35,051 bases of DNA, from the IMG/VR virus record IMGVR_UViG_3300042540_000549, positions 1 through 35,051 of that record; one strand, written 5' to 3'. The position numbers and the translations under genes are program-made. The notes below the pieces were generated by a model. It had not been told where the DNA came from and ran no database searches. It worked only from the letters and a program-made list of their open reading frames with translations. Numbering within the stretch: the stretch's first letter is position 1; the number at the start of each line of letters is the position of its first letter. This document shows positions 1 through 5,084 of the stretch, in pieces. The DNA comes from a virus.

Positions 1-129
1 AAGAAGGGCGAAGAGAAGACCGTGTTCCTCGGCAAGCGTGTCGCCAAGTTCGACGACGCGCAACTCTGGTCAGTCAGCGACGAGGCACCAGCCCCGCGTC
101 ACAAGACCCTCGACGAAGAACCATTCTGA
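1..129 (+). CDS. C-terminal end of a protein with an SSB-like acidic tip (partial)
   Basis: The reading frame is open from the first base of the window to a TGA at 127-129, giving 42 residues of a protein that starts upstream. The tail is charged and ends in L-D-E-E-P-F. This resembles the acidic tip with a terminal Pro-Phe that ends bacterial single-stranded DNA-binding proteins (usual form DDDIPF), which recruits replication and repair partners. The visible part has no fold-defining motif, so an SSB or another replication-associated phage protein is only an inference. The following gene begins 4 bases after the stop, which suggests a shared rightward operon. Confidence 0.55.
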   Translation, partial: KKGEEKTVFLGKRVAKFDDAQLWSVSDEAPAPRHKTLDEEPF

Positions 130-133
130 GCCG

Positions 134-376
134 ATGAACAAGGGGAAATACCGTTACCCTGCTGAGCGTCTGCTCGCAGAGTTCGCCGACCTCTCCGCTG
201 CACAAGTGGCGGGGAGGTTCGGCGTACACCGTTCGGTCATCAACCGTTGGCGTCAACCTGGGGCGATGATGAACCAGTGGGACGCCGACCGCTACGCAGT
301 GATGCTCGGCAAACACCCAGGTGAAGTGTGGCCTGAGTGGTTCGACATCGAACTAAGGAACAGCGTTGGCGTGTGA
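134..376 (+). CDS. Small helix-turn-helix protein
   Basis: An 80-residue protein. I chose the ATG at 134 because it follows the previous stop by 4 bases; an in-frame ATG at 38 would overlap the upstream gene almost completely. Residues about 12-37 (LSAAQVAGRFGVHRSVINRW) read as a classic helix-turn-helix: an alanine-rich first helix, a Gly turn and a recognition helix ending in NRW. The C-terminal W-P-E-W-F resembles short Cro/XRE-like proteins of actinophages. The likely role is DNA binding, either as a regulator or as part of replication control. The target is unknown. The end overlaps the next small ORF by 11 bases. Confidence 0.7.
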   Translation: MNKGKYRYPAERLLAEFADLSAAQVAGRFGVHRSVINRWRQPGAMMNQWDADRYAVMLGKHPGEVWPEWFDIELRNSVGV

Positions 377-530
377 CCACTGCGGAACTGTCGAACGTGC
401 GCTCGCTAAGTATCCGCAAGAAATCCACGACACCTGCCCCTGCCCCTGCCACGCATACCGCATGGGTAAACTGACAGCGAGTGAAACAGGATGGCAGAAG
501 AAACCAAACAAACGAAAGCGCGATGCCTGA
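366..530 (+). CDS. Cys-rich 54-residue putative zinc-binding protein
   Basis: This ORF starts at a TTG (366) and encodes 54 residues with a CDHC pair near the N-terminus, a CPCPC cluster around residues 30-34 and a Lys/Arg-rich end. The spacing suits a small zinc ribbon. It overlaps the upstream HTH gene by 11 bases and the downstream gene by 40 bases in another frame, so its reality rests on the paired cysteines and on filling an otherwise empty gap. The start codon is uncertain; no strong ribosome binding site is seen. The function is unknown. Confidence 0.5.
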   Translation: MACDHCGTVERALAKYPQEIHDTCPCPCHAYRMGKLTASETGWQKKPNKRKRDA

Positions 531-673
531 AATGCGGAGAGACGGTCACACACAACCGTCGCCAGATACAGGGCTGTAACTGCGACCCAGACGCACCGAC
601 ATGGGTGTACATCGAACTCGACGGAACCATCCGAGGGTTCTCGCAAGCGGAATGGGAGAGAGTGGACACGTGA
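491..673 (+). CDS. Small Cys-rich (zinc-ribbon-like) protein
   Basis: A 60-residue protein with C12-x2-C15 (CLKC) and C29-x-C31 (CNC) around a basic segment, followed by a short beta-rich stretch (TWVYIELDGTIRGFS). Four cysteines in this arrangement suggest a single zinc site. An AGTGAAACAGG sequence lies just upstream of the ATG. The stop overlaps the GTG start of the next gene (GTGA), a pattern seen throughout this genome and consistent with translational coupling. The function is unknown; it is probably an accessory protein of the early region. Confidence 0.65.
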   Translation: MAEETKQTKARCLKCGETVTHNRRQIQGCNCDPDAPTWVYIELDGTIRGFSQAEWERVDT

Positions 674-1068
674 GTGACGACTTCGACCCCGTAAGTTTCA
701 GCCTCCTGAAACACGCTCTGGTCGCACTCGAACAAGAAGGAATACTCGAAGTCGTTGGAATCAGCGACGACGGCGAAGAAATGTACCAGATAACAGAGAA
801 AGGATTCGCGTACTACATGAGCAACACAATGGACTTCGACACTTGGGCAAAGGTCGGCTACGAAAACGGGTGGTGTTCACCGCCGATGTGCTACACGCAC
901 GACGGGCTACCTCTCACCGCCAGCGAGGACGAGGAACTGAACGAAGGGCACGACCCGTGTATCCACATCGTACGCCTCTATGAATCAGTAGAGCAGAAGA
1001 AAAGTTGTGAGGCGCAGAATCCTGCTGCCGTGTGGCGGGCAACGAACCTCGGTTGGGAAGAACAGTAG
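670..1068 (+). CDS. Hypothetical protein with winged-helix-like N-terminus
   Basis: A 132-residue protein starting at a GTG (670) that overlaps the previous stop by 4 bases; the ATG at 601 lies deep inside the upstream gene. Residues about 8-45 (LLKHALVALEQEGILEV, then a short hairpin ending in YQITEKGFAYY) read like the helix-helix-wing part of a winged-helix domain. The second half holds four cysteines and an acidic stretch (SEDEELNEGHD) and matches no domain I recognise with certainty. It is the last gene of the rightward block and converges with the leftward operon ending at 1120. It may bind DNA or be a small regulatory protein; the function is unassigned. Confidence 0.65.
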   Translation: MSDDFDPVSFSLLKHALVALEQEGILEVVGISDDGEEMYQITEKGFAYYMSNTMDFDTWAKVGYENGWCSPPMCYTHDGLPLTASEDEELNEGHDPCIHIVRLYESVEQKKSCEAQNPAAVWRATNLGWEEQ

Positions 1069-1077
1069 AGTTCCCCA

Positions 1078-1103
1078 CCCCTCGGAGAAAGGTGAACAAG
1101 GGG
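1078..1103. terminator. Possible bidirectional hairpin between convergent operons
   Basis: CCCCTCG at 1078-1084 pairs with CAAGGGG at 1097-1103 (7 pairs including one wobble, 12-base loop) in the 51-base gap between convergent genes ending at 1068 and 1120. No T-run follows on either strand, so this is a weak terminator candidate supported mainly by position. Confidence 0.3.
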
Positions 1104-1119
1104 CAGGGAGACTCCACTG

Positions 1120-1398
1120 CTAACGCCAGCGGTTGTGGTTGTACCGCTTTATCTGTGGGCGTTTCGCAGAACTATCAAACTCTACCTCGACGGGGCGCAC
1201 GTTCGCAAATCCCCGCCACTCGATAGCGGAACGGCAAGCAGCCTCGCTACCCCAGTAGTAGAACAGTGGTTCGTGGCTTGTGAAGGTGCGACCCTGCCAG
1301 CGGTACTCGCCAGCCCAGCATTTACCGTCGGCTCGCTCGGCTCGCCATACGGTGCGTCTCGGGGTGGGCTTAGGTCGGAATCGTCTAAGCCAACTCAT
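1120..1398 (-). CDS. Hypothetical basic aromatic-rich protein
   Basis: A 92-residue protein. The ATG at 1398 is preferred over a TTG one codon upstream; it overlaps the end of the upstream gene by 14 bases. The N-terminus is strongly basic (several Arg and Lys in the first 20 residues). The centre is rich in Trp, Tyr and Phe (GEYRWQGRTFTS, LFYYWGSEAACRSAIEW), giving the look of a small alpha/beta fold. No family is recognised. It is the last gene of the leftward operon. Confidence 0.6.
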   Translation of the reverse strand: MSWLRRFRPKPTPRRTVWRAERADGKCWAGEYRWQGRTFTSHEPLFYYWGSEAACRSAIEWRGFANVRPVEVEFDSSAKRPQIKRYNHNRWR

Positions 1399-1861
1399 CA
1401 AGAGCCTTCACGATGCCAGCGATACGGTCACGGTCAAACTCTGAGGTCAGCCCGTCACGGCACGCAGACACCAACTCTTCCAACCTGACCCGCCTCTGCC
1501 CAGCCTTCGTAGTCTTGGGTGAGTCGTGTACTTCTGCGTCCGTGTAGAACGCACGGTACTTGGTGTGTATGTACGGGTGGCTTCGGTTGTACCTCTTTTT
1601 GAGCATGAACACTGCGCCTGCTTGGTGAAGGTTGGATAGTGCGCCCGACACCTGCCCATGATGGAGACTCAGTGCCTGTCCTGTGCCTGACCATGTCGCA
1701 CCGCCAGCCCCAACTCTGTCTAGGTAATCCAAGATGACTGCCTGCCTGTCGGCGAGCGTACCGTCGTCGGCTTCTGCCTCTGCTCGGAGTCTGCTCGCTT
1801 CGCTTCCTGCGTGACCGCCCGTGCCGTCATACGGCGTGAACGGAAGTTCTGGGTAGGTCAT
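1385..1861 (-). CDS. Winged-helix DNA-binding-like protein
   Basis: A 158-residue protein. Residues about 40-90 follow a winged-helix pattern: ADRQAVILDYLDRVGAGG, then a helix with SLHHGQVSGALSNLHQAGAV, then a basic wing (LKKRYNRSHPY). A second part from residue 110 is helical and basic (RRVRLEELVSACRDGL). This resembles phage regulators or replication-associated proteins that read double-stranded DNA. The ATG at 1861 overlaps the stop of the upstream gene by 4 bases. It is the longest protein of the leftward operon and the best candidate there for a transcription regulator. Its target is unknown; the structured leaders and the 5124-5139 dyad are possible sites. Confidence 0.65.
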   Translation of the reverse strand: MTYPELPFTPYDGTGGHAGSEASRLRAEAEADDGTLADRQAVILDYLDRVGAGGATWSGTGQALSLHHGQVSGALSNLHQAGAVFMLKKRYNRSHPYIHTKYRAFYTDAEVHDSPKTTKAGQRRVRLEELVSACRDGLTSEFDRDRIAGIVKALDELA

Positions 1862-2112
1862 GCGTTCACCTCGTACTCGTCCACCGACACGACTTGGAAG
1901 TCGTGCCCACCCTCAGCCATAAGCCGAGGCAGTTCGTCTGGTGTCGTGTAATAGAACACGAGGTCGTCTCTGTGTCCGAGCGTGTCGTACACCTCGTCCT
2001 TATCAGGGTCGTACTCGCCGAAGGAGAAGAACACTGGCGACAGTGTCTTGTCTTCGTCGTGGTACTTGATGGCGCACCACGCCCCTGTTGCGTTTGCTGG
2101 TATCGGTTTCAT
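1858..2112 (-). CDS. Hypothetical acidic protein
   Basis: An 84-residue acidic protein (Asp/Glu-rich, for example YDPDKDEVYDTLGHRDD). The start is ATG 2112, which forms an ATGA overlap with the upstream stop and is preceded by an AAAGGGAA ribosome-binding-like stretch. Alternating hydrophobic and charged residues suggest a compact alpha/beta protein. No family is recognised. An acidic, DNA-mimic-like composition is notable but proves nothing. Confidence 0.6.
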   Translation of the reverse strand: MKPIPANATGAWCAIKYHDEDKTLSPVFFSFGEYDPDKDEVYDTLGHRDDLVFYYTTPDELPRLMAEGGHDFQVVSVDEYEVNA

Positions 2113-2282
2113 TGCTTGTTCCCTTTCTGTTGTTGTGTTGTTGTTATTACTTCTCTTAGTTCCGTGAAACGCTCCGCCCGAGCAGAACCACCACACCTAT
2201 GGCGAGGTGGCTCGGATGGGGTGATGTGAAGGGTGATGCGACATCCGCAGACATCGCACCCCCACTCACTACGCCGAGGCAT
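2109..2282 (-). CDS. 57-residue Cys-rich protein
   Basis: A start at ATG 2282 gives a 57-residue protein that overlaps the upstream gene by 14 bases and the downstream gene by an ATGA. It contains C9-D-V-C12-G-C14 and a further C31 in a GG/RHRCGG context, suggesting a small zinc-binding knuckle. The tail is Gln/Lys-rich. The tight overlaps at both ends and the cysteine pattern support a real gene. The function is unknown. Confidence 0.5.
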   Translation of the reverse strand: MPRRSEWGCDVCGCRITLHITPSEPPRHRCGGSARAERFTELREVITTTQQQKGNKQ

Positions 2283-2454
2283 CTTCCATACCGAGCAGGG
2301 TTTCCAAAATCTCCCAGCCCACCTCAATACTGCGGTCAGTCAGGGCACGCCCGAACTTCTCCAGTACCGCCTCGCAGTCGTCCAGCGACCAGTCGGGTCG
2401 TAAGTGCTGTATGTCCTCAGCAACCCACCTGATTACCACCTCTGTTTTAGTCAT
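2269..2454 (-). CDS. Small helical hypothetical protein
   Basis: A 61-residue protein with an amphipathic helical pattern (IRWVAEDIQHLRPDWSLDDCEAVLEKFGRAL in overlapping parts) and an acidic C-terminus. ATG 2454 has a clear ribosome-binding-like AGAAAGGAAA stretch 5-6 bases upstream on the leftward strand. The gene starts 31 bases after the stop of the previous one, so unlike its neighbours it has its own initiation site. No family is recognised; a small helical protein-protein interaction module is plausible. Confidence 0.65.
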   Translation of the reverse strand: MTKTEVVIRWVAEDIQHLRPDWSLDDCEAVLEKFGRALTDRSIEVGWEILETLLGMEDASA

Positions 2455-2484
2455 TGCTGTTTCCTTTCTCTGTTTGTTGTTGTA

Positions 2485-2649
2485 TTACCTGCCACGCCAA
2501 GCGTGCCAGACCTTCACCCCGAGGTGAAAGAACGGGTACACCGACACGCCCACACCGAGCATCACCAAAGGCGACCCCGACACCAACCCGACAGTCAGCA
2601 TCACAACCCAAGTGTGCCCCAACGCATACCCCACGACAGGCGGTCTCAT
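2485..2649 (-). CDS. Small membrane protein
   Basis: A 54-residue protein. The upstream GTG at 2700 would also be open, but ATG 2649 forms an ATGA overlap with the stop of the 41-residue ORF upstream, matching the coupling style of this operon. Residues about 12-45 are two hydrophobic stretches (HTWVVMLTVGLVSGSPLVM and LGVGVSVYPFFHLGV), giving one or two membrane segments with a basic C-terminus. The function is unknown; together with the next gene it forms a pair of coupled membrane microproteins. Confidence 0.55.
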   Translation of the reverse strand: MRPPVVGYALGHTWVVMLTVGLVSGSPLVMLGVGVSVYPFFHLGVKVWHAWRGR

Positions 2650-2771
2650 ACTTCCCGCCTGACCACGAACCGCCACAGAGGGCGACCCTGCCCACGACAC
2701 GCCCGCAACACGAACCAGAGAGGCACAAAGATAACTGCCTCAATGGTGGCGAACAGTAGAAGCGTTCTCAT
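2646..2771 (-). CDS. 41-residue membrane microprotein
   Basis: This short ORF starts at ATG 2771, overlapping the upstream stop by ATGA, and ends at 2646, overlapping the next start by ATGA. It encodes 41 residues: a hydrophobic N-terminal helix (LLLFATIEAVIFVPLWFVL) followed by a strongly basic tail (several Arg). This is a textbook single-span membrane peptide with the positive side inside. The double ATGA junction is hard to explain by chance. The role is unknown; membrane-acting phage microproteins often interfere with host functions or superinfecting phage. Confidence 0.55.
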   Translation of the reverse strand: MRTLLLFATIEAVIFVPLWFVLRACRGQGRPLWRFVVRREV

Positions 2772-3070
2772 TCTGCGCCTTCTTTCGCCACGACCTCACG
2801 CATAAGTTCTGTCGTGCGCTCCAAGTAAGCCCCGAGCCAGTACCCTTCGTAGTCTGCCAACTCACCCCACGACCAGCCCTCAGTGCTCAGGTCGCTCGGC
2901 ATGAAGTCATCGAACGGTGACGGCAGAATGTAGTCGTGAAGTGTTCCCGCCTCGGCTGTGCGTATCCATTCCCGAGCGTGCTCAGGTTCTGCGGGGTCAG
3001 TGACCCAGAAGTCAAGTGCTGCGTCTCGCCCGTGACGGGTCGCTAGTGCGTAGAGTTCGTCGTGCTTCAT
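2768..3070 (-). CDS. Hypothetical acidic protein
   Basis: A 100-residue acidic protein with many Trp and Tyr. It starts with MKHDELYALATRHG at ATG 3070, ATGA-coupled to the upstream gene; an alternative start ten codons upstream lies inside that gene. Helical N-terminal and C-terminal parts flank an acidic aromatic middle (FDDFMPSDLSTEGWSW). No family is recognised. Confidence 0.6.
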   Translation of the reverse strand: MKHDELYALATRHGRDAALDFWVTDPAEPEHAREWIRTAEAGTLHDYILPSPFDDFMPSDLSTEGWSWGELADYEGYWLGAYLERTTELMREVVAKEGAE

Positions 3071-3267
3071 GGCGTGACCACTTTTCCGCAATCCGCACAA
3101 GTGAACCCGTCAGGGTACGACTCAAAGGTCGTAGGGTCTGCGTTATCGACAAGTTCCGCTAGTGCTTTCTCGTCATTCTCTGCCGTGAGTTTGTCTGTCC
3201 AGTATTCGTAGCACTCGGGGCAGATTACTTCGTCGGGTGTGTGGTATCCGATGATTTCGTGCGTCAT
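3067..3267 (-). CDS. Zinc-ribbon-like small protein
   Basis: The real start is ATG 3267 (66 residues); the frame stays open further upstream, but those codons overlap other genes. C17-P-E-C20 and C57-A-D-C60 form a two-knuckle zinc ribbon separated by an acidic helix (TAENDEKALAELVDN). The ATG overlaps the upstream stop by ATGA and the stop overlaps the next start by ATGA. Zinc ribbons of this size in phages commonly mediate contacts with nucleic acid or host RNA polymerase, but nothing here fixes the function. Confidence 0.65.
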   Translation of the reverse strand: MTHEIIGYHTPDEVICPECYEYWTDKLTAENDEKALAELVDNADPTTFESYPDGFTCADCGKVVTP

Positions 3268-3470
3268 TGTTTGCCCGCTTTCATCGCCAGAAACTCTGCC
3301 AAGAGTTCGGGCTTGCCGATAGCAAACTCTAAGAACTCTGCGGACAGTTGCCACCATTCGCCGATAGGGTCGGCATCTGGTTCGGTAACTGTCGGCAGGT
3401 AGGGCAGGGCTTCCTCTTTCTGGTATTCCACCATGCCCAATAGTGCGGCGTGTAGTTCGTTCGGGGTCAT
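3264..3470 (-). CDS. Small helical acidic protein
   Basis: A 68-residue protein starting with MTPNELHAALLGM at ATG 3470, two bases after the upstream stop. An in-frame ATG at 3482 would add four residues and overlap that gene; I prefer 3470. The sequence is mostly helical (LHAALLGMVEYQKEEAL, LSAEFLEFAIGKPELLAEF) and acidic, ending in a basic tail. No family is recognised. It is coupled by ATGA to the zinc-ribbon gene downstream. Confidence 0.6.
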   Translation of the reverse strand: MTPNELHAALLGMVEYQKEEALPYLPTVTEPDADPIGEWWQLSAEFLEFAIGKPELLAEFLAMKAGKQ

Positions 3471-3472
3471 GG

Positions 3473-3844
3473 CTACGCCCATTCATGGCGGATAACATAA
3501 CCCGCCCGCTCAGTGTCGTGCTTGTACAACTCATAAGACAAGTTGTAGACAAGGTGAAACCCCATGTCCATACCGCAACCATTCACGCGAATCACGCGCC
3601 AACCGTTTCGGTCTTTGACCTTCTCGCCCATAGCCTCGGCTGCCGTGTAGGTGATGTCCACGAGGTCGCCGTCCTTGTCCACGAGTTTTAGAGAAATGTC
3701 TCTACTCATGCCAGACTGCGAGACATGGCGTAGAAGTGTGTGGATTACGGGCTTTTCTACCCCTTCCAACATCTCCCGCAGTCGTCGCCGTGCTAGTTCT
3801 CGGTCTATTGCTGCTTGCGTTTTCTTGGTAATTGCTCGTGGCAT
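3473..3844 (-). CDS. Conserved phage hypothetical protein (123 residues)
   Basis: Start ATG 3844 is preceded by GAGAAAGGGG, the strongest ribosome binding site of the leftward block, and lies 19 bases after the GACCGAATAAC box of leader element A. The N-terminal third is basic and helical (KKTQAAIDRELARRRLREML). The rest is beta-rich and contains LLRHVSQSGMSRDISL and NGCGMDMGFHLVYNL. Proteins with this ...SQSGMSR... pattern recur in actinophages and plasmids as uncharacterised small proteins (from memory). The nucleic-acid-binding look comes from the basic helix; the function is unknown. Confidence 0.7.
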   Translation of the reverse strand: MPRAITKKTQAAIDRELARRRLREMLEGVEKPVIHTLLRHVSQSGMSRDISLKLVDKDGDLVDITYTAAEAMGEKVKDRNGWRVIRVNGCGMDMGFHLVYNLSYELYKHDTERAGYVIRHEWA

Positions 3845-3863
3845 CTCTGCCCCTTTCTCTTTT

Positions 3864-3950
3864 GTTATTCGGTCACCAAGCACCACGCTTGGCGTTACCT
3901 TGTACCCTAGCGAGGTAGTGAGCCTCGGTCAAGCCTTCGCTTTCTAGGGT
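3864..3950 (-). promoter_or_regulatory. Structured leader element A (tRNA-like/promoter composite)
   Basis: On the leftward strand: closing stem ACCCTAG (3950-3944) with CTAGGGT (3910-3904); one base; arm AAGC-GAAG-GCTT (3942-3931); linker GAC; arm CGAGG-CTCACTA-CCTCG (3927-3911), which abuts the closing stem; ACAAGGTAACG; hairpin CCAAGC-GTGGT-GCTTGG (3892-3876); then TGACCGAATAAC (3875-3864). Overlaid on this is a promoter match, TTGACC (3932-3927), 17 bases, TAGGGT (3909-3904). It begins 7 bases after the upstream stop. It is one of four copies (see elements B-D) whose arms differ in sequence but mostly keep pairing. Confidence 0.7.
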
Positions 3951-3957
3951 TGGGGGA

Positions 3958-4164
3958 TTACTCGCCGAGGCGATAGCGAAGTTGTGTTACTGCGTCCTCA
4001 ATACTGTCTAACAGTACCGCCGATACTGCGACGGGCGTACCCCAAGTAGCACCCCGCATAGTAGAAGCCCACCCCATAATCTCGGACAGTAGTTCTTCGT
4101 CTTTCATTGAGCGCATGGCTATCCTTTGTCTATCTCTGCGCCATGCTTGGCTATCGGTAATCAT
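3958..4164 (-). CDS. Hypothetical protein of 68 residues
   Basis: Starts at ATG 4164 (MITDSQAWRRDRQRIAM) after GAGAAAGCGAGACACA, 19 bases after the GACCGAATAAC box of leader element B. An upstream in-frame start would translate the leader box itself and is rejected. The N-terminus is basic; the middle is acidic and helical (MKDEELLSEIMGWAS); the C-terminus is helical (LLDSIEDAVTQLRYRL). No family is recognised. Confidence 0.6.
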   Translation of the reverse strand: MITDSQAWRRDRQRIAMRSMKDEELLSEIMGWASTMRGATWGTPVAVSAVLLDSIEDAVTQLRYRLGE

Positions 4165-4183
4165 TGTGTCTCGCTTTCTCTGT

Positions 4184-4271
4184 GTTATTCGGTCAAGGTT
4201 CACCACGAACCTTGCTACCTTGTACCCTAGTCGCCTATCGCTGGCGAGTCAAGTCTTACACTTGCTAGGGT
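4184..4271 (-). promoter_or_regulatory. Structured leader element B (tRNA-like/promoter composite)
   Basis: Leftward strand: closing stem ACCCTAG (4271-4265) with CTAGGGT (4230-4224); one base; arm AAGT-GTAAG-ACTT (4263-4251); linker GAC; arm TCGCC-AGCGATA-GGCGA (4247-4231); ACAAGGTAGC; hairpin AAGGTTC-GTGGT-GAACCTT (4213-4195); then GACCGAATAAC (4194-4184). A promoter match overlays it: TTGACT-N17-TAGGGT. Compared with element A, both inner arms and the last hairpin differ in sequence while pairing is fully kept, and loop GTGGT and the downstream box are identical. Confidence 0.7.
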
Positions 4272-4279
4272 CGTTTGCC

Positions 4280-4420
4280 TTACTTGCCTGCCCGTGTCCT
4301 TACGATACGGTAGCGTGTACCCTGCCACGATAATGCTGCCATGACATAGTCTAGGGCTGCTTGTTTGGTGGGGAATTCGTAGGGTAGGAACCCTGCTGGC
4401 GTTTCTATTTTGTAAATCAT
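4280..4420 (-). CDS. 46-residue hypothetical protein
   Basis: A short ORF from ATG 4420 to TAA 4280 encoding MIYKIETPAGFLPYEFPTKQ followed by 26 more residues, helical in the middle (AALDYVMAALSW) and basic at the end. It has a GAGAAAGGCAAGAG ribosome-binding-like stretch and lies 14 bases after the GACCGAATAA box of leader element C, exactly where its neighbours start. It fills an otherwise empty interval between elements B and C. No family is recognised. Confidence 0.6.
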   Translation of the reverse strand: MIYKIETPAGFLPYEFPTKQAALDYVMAALSWQGTRYRIVRTRAGK

Positions 4421-4434
4421 CTCTTGCCTTTCTC

Positions 4435-4522
4435 TTATTCGGTCAAGCCTCACCACGAGCCTTGTAACCTTGTGACGCTATCGGGACTCGCACCCGATGA
4501 CGAGCCTACGCTCGTTAGCGTC
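4435..4522 (-). promoter_or_regulatory. Structured leader element C
   Basis: Leftward strand: closing stem GACGCTA (4522-4516) with TAGCGTC (4480-4474); one base; arm CGAGC-GTAG-GCTCG (4514-4501); 3-base linker; arm TCGGG-TGCGAGT-CCCGA (4497-4481); ACAAGGTTAC; hairpin AAGGCTC-GTGGT-GAGGCTT with one G-G mismatch (4463-4445); GACCGAATAA (4444-4435). The closing stem is entirely different from A and B yet still 7 bp. The -35 region has degenerated to TCGTCA with TAGCGT 17 bases later, so promoter activity is doubtful while the fold persists. The 7-base loop TGCGAGT is close to a tRNA T-loop. Confidence 0.65.
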
Positions 4523-4529
4523 CGTATTC

Positions 4530-4724
4530 TCAGTGTGTTAGTTCGTGACCGATAAGAGAGAAAATGTTACCCTCTCGCACCCGCTCTGTGAGGTCATCGT
4601 AACACTCGTCGCATAGGTGCTGTACCCATTCATCTATGCGCCATTGTGATTTTTCGGCTGCCTCTGTGTAGATAGCCTTCATCGTAGGCTCTGCCATTTG
4701 GCATTTATCGCACCATTTAGTCAC
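4530..4724 (-). CDS. Zinc-ribbon-like protein, GTG start
   Basis: A 64-residue protein starting at GTG 4724, with GAGAAAGGGTACACA upstream and leader element D before that. C5-D-K-C8 and C38-D-E-C41 give two CxxC knuckles about 30 residues apart; between them is a helical segment (YTEAAEKSQWRIDEWVQHL). This is a clear zinc-binding fold. Its resemblance to the 3067-3267 gene is limited to the two knuckles. Likely nucleic-acid or host-protein binding; the function is unassigned. Confidence 0.65.
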   Translation of the reverse strand: MTKWCDKCQMAEPTMKAIYTEAAEKSQWRIDEWVQHLCDECYDDLTERVREGNIFSLIGHELTH

Positions 4725-4743
4725 TGTGTACCCTTTCTCGGTA

Positions 4744-4828
4744 GTTATTCGGTCATGCCTCGGCGAGGCTTGTACCTTGCGGGCGGGTGAGGTAGTGAAC
4801 CTCGCAACCCCTACGGGTCACCCGTCCC
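4744..4828 (-). promoter_or_regulatory. Structured leader element D (divergent copy)
   Basis: Leftward strand: closing stem with one bulge (4828-4821 with 4787-4781); arm ACCC-GTAG-GGGT (4818-4807); 3-base linker; arm GAGG-TTCACTA-CCTC (4803-4789); GCAAGGTAC; hairpin GCCTC-GCC-GAGGC (4769-4757), whose loop is shortened from GTGGT; then GACCGAATAAC (4754-4744). No -10 sequence remains (TAGGGT is replaced by GC-rich stem), so this copy argues that the fold, not the promoter, is what is kept. Confidence 0.6.
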
Positions 4829-4834
4829 TATGAC

Positions 4835-5035
4835 CTACGCCCTTTCGGACTCAATCCCCGTACACTCAACCCAACCGCAAGCGTTACGGAAAGTGTGACG
4901 GTTGAACCTTTCGTTGTCCTCTCTCAGGGCGCTTGCTAACCCGTTTACTATTGCCATCCAATCGTACGGGTTAGCCCCGTCGCGTAGTTCTTTCTTCATC
5001 GCCTTTGCGATGAGTTCGTAATCCTTGCGGGTCAT
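4835..5035 (-). CDS. First gene of the leftward operon, hypothetical
   Basis: A 66-residue protein, mostly helical (MTRKDYELIAKAMKKELRDG..., IVNGLASALREDNERF), ending with a short Cys-containing segment. ATG 5035 has GAGAAAGTGAGAGA directly upstream. It is the first gene after the strong promoter at 5113-5085 and a leader hairpin, so it should be made early and in quantity. Short helical proteins with this kind of N-terminus (YELIAKAMKK) are common uncharacterised early genes of actinophages. No function can be assigned. Confidence 0.65.
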   Translation of the reverse strand: MTRKDYELIAKAMKKELRDGANPYDWMAIVNGLASALREDNERFNRHTFRNACGWVECTGIESERA

Positions 5036-5055
5036 TCTCTCTCACTTTCTCTAGT

Positions 5056-5075
5056 GGGTTCGTACCACCGAACCC
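5056..5075 (-). promoter_or_regulatory. 5'-end hairpin of the leftward transcript
   Basis: Leftward GGGTTCG (5075-5069), loop GTGGTA, CGAACCC (5062-5056): a perfect 7-bp hairpin starting a few bases from the predicted transcript start (about 5078). The GTGGT loop matches the hairpins of elements A-C, so this is a fifth, truncated member of the leader family. It may protect the 5' end or bind a protein. Confidence 0.6.
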
Positions 5076-5084
5076 GATAGCACC

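Noticed and set aside
2404-2805. Rightward ORFs across 2404-2805
   Set aside because: They overlap three leftward genes linked by ATGA overlaps, and their proteins are His/Pro/Arg-rich shadow translations.
3864-4828. Canonical tRNA genes in the leftward leaders
   Set aside because: The acceptor-like and T-like arms are present but there is no anticodon arm and no CCA-type end, so they are not standard tRNA genes; reported as tRNA-like leaders instead.
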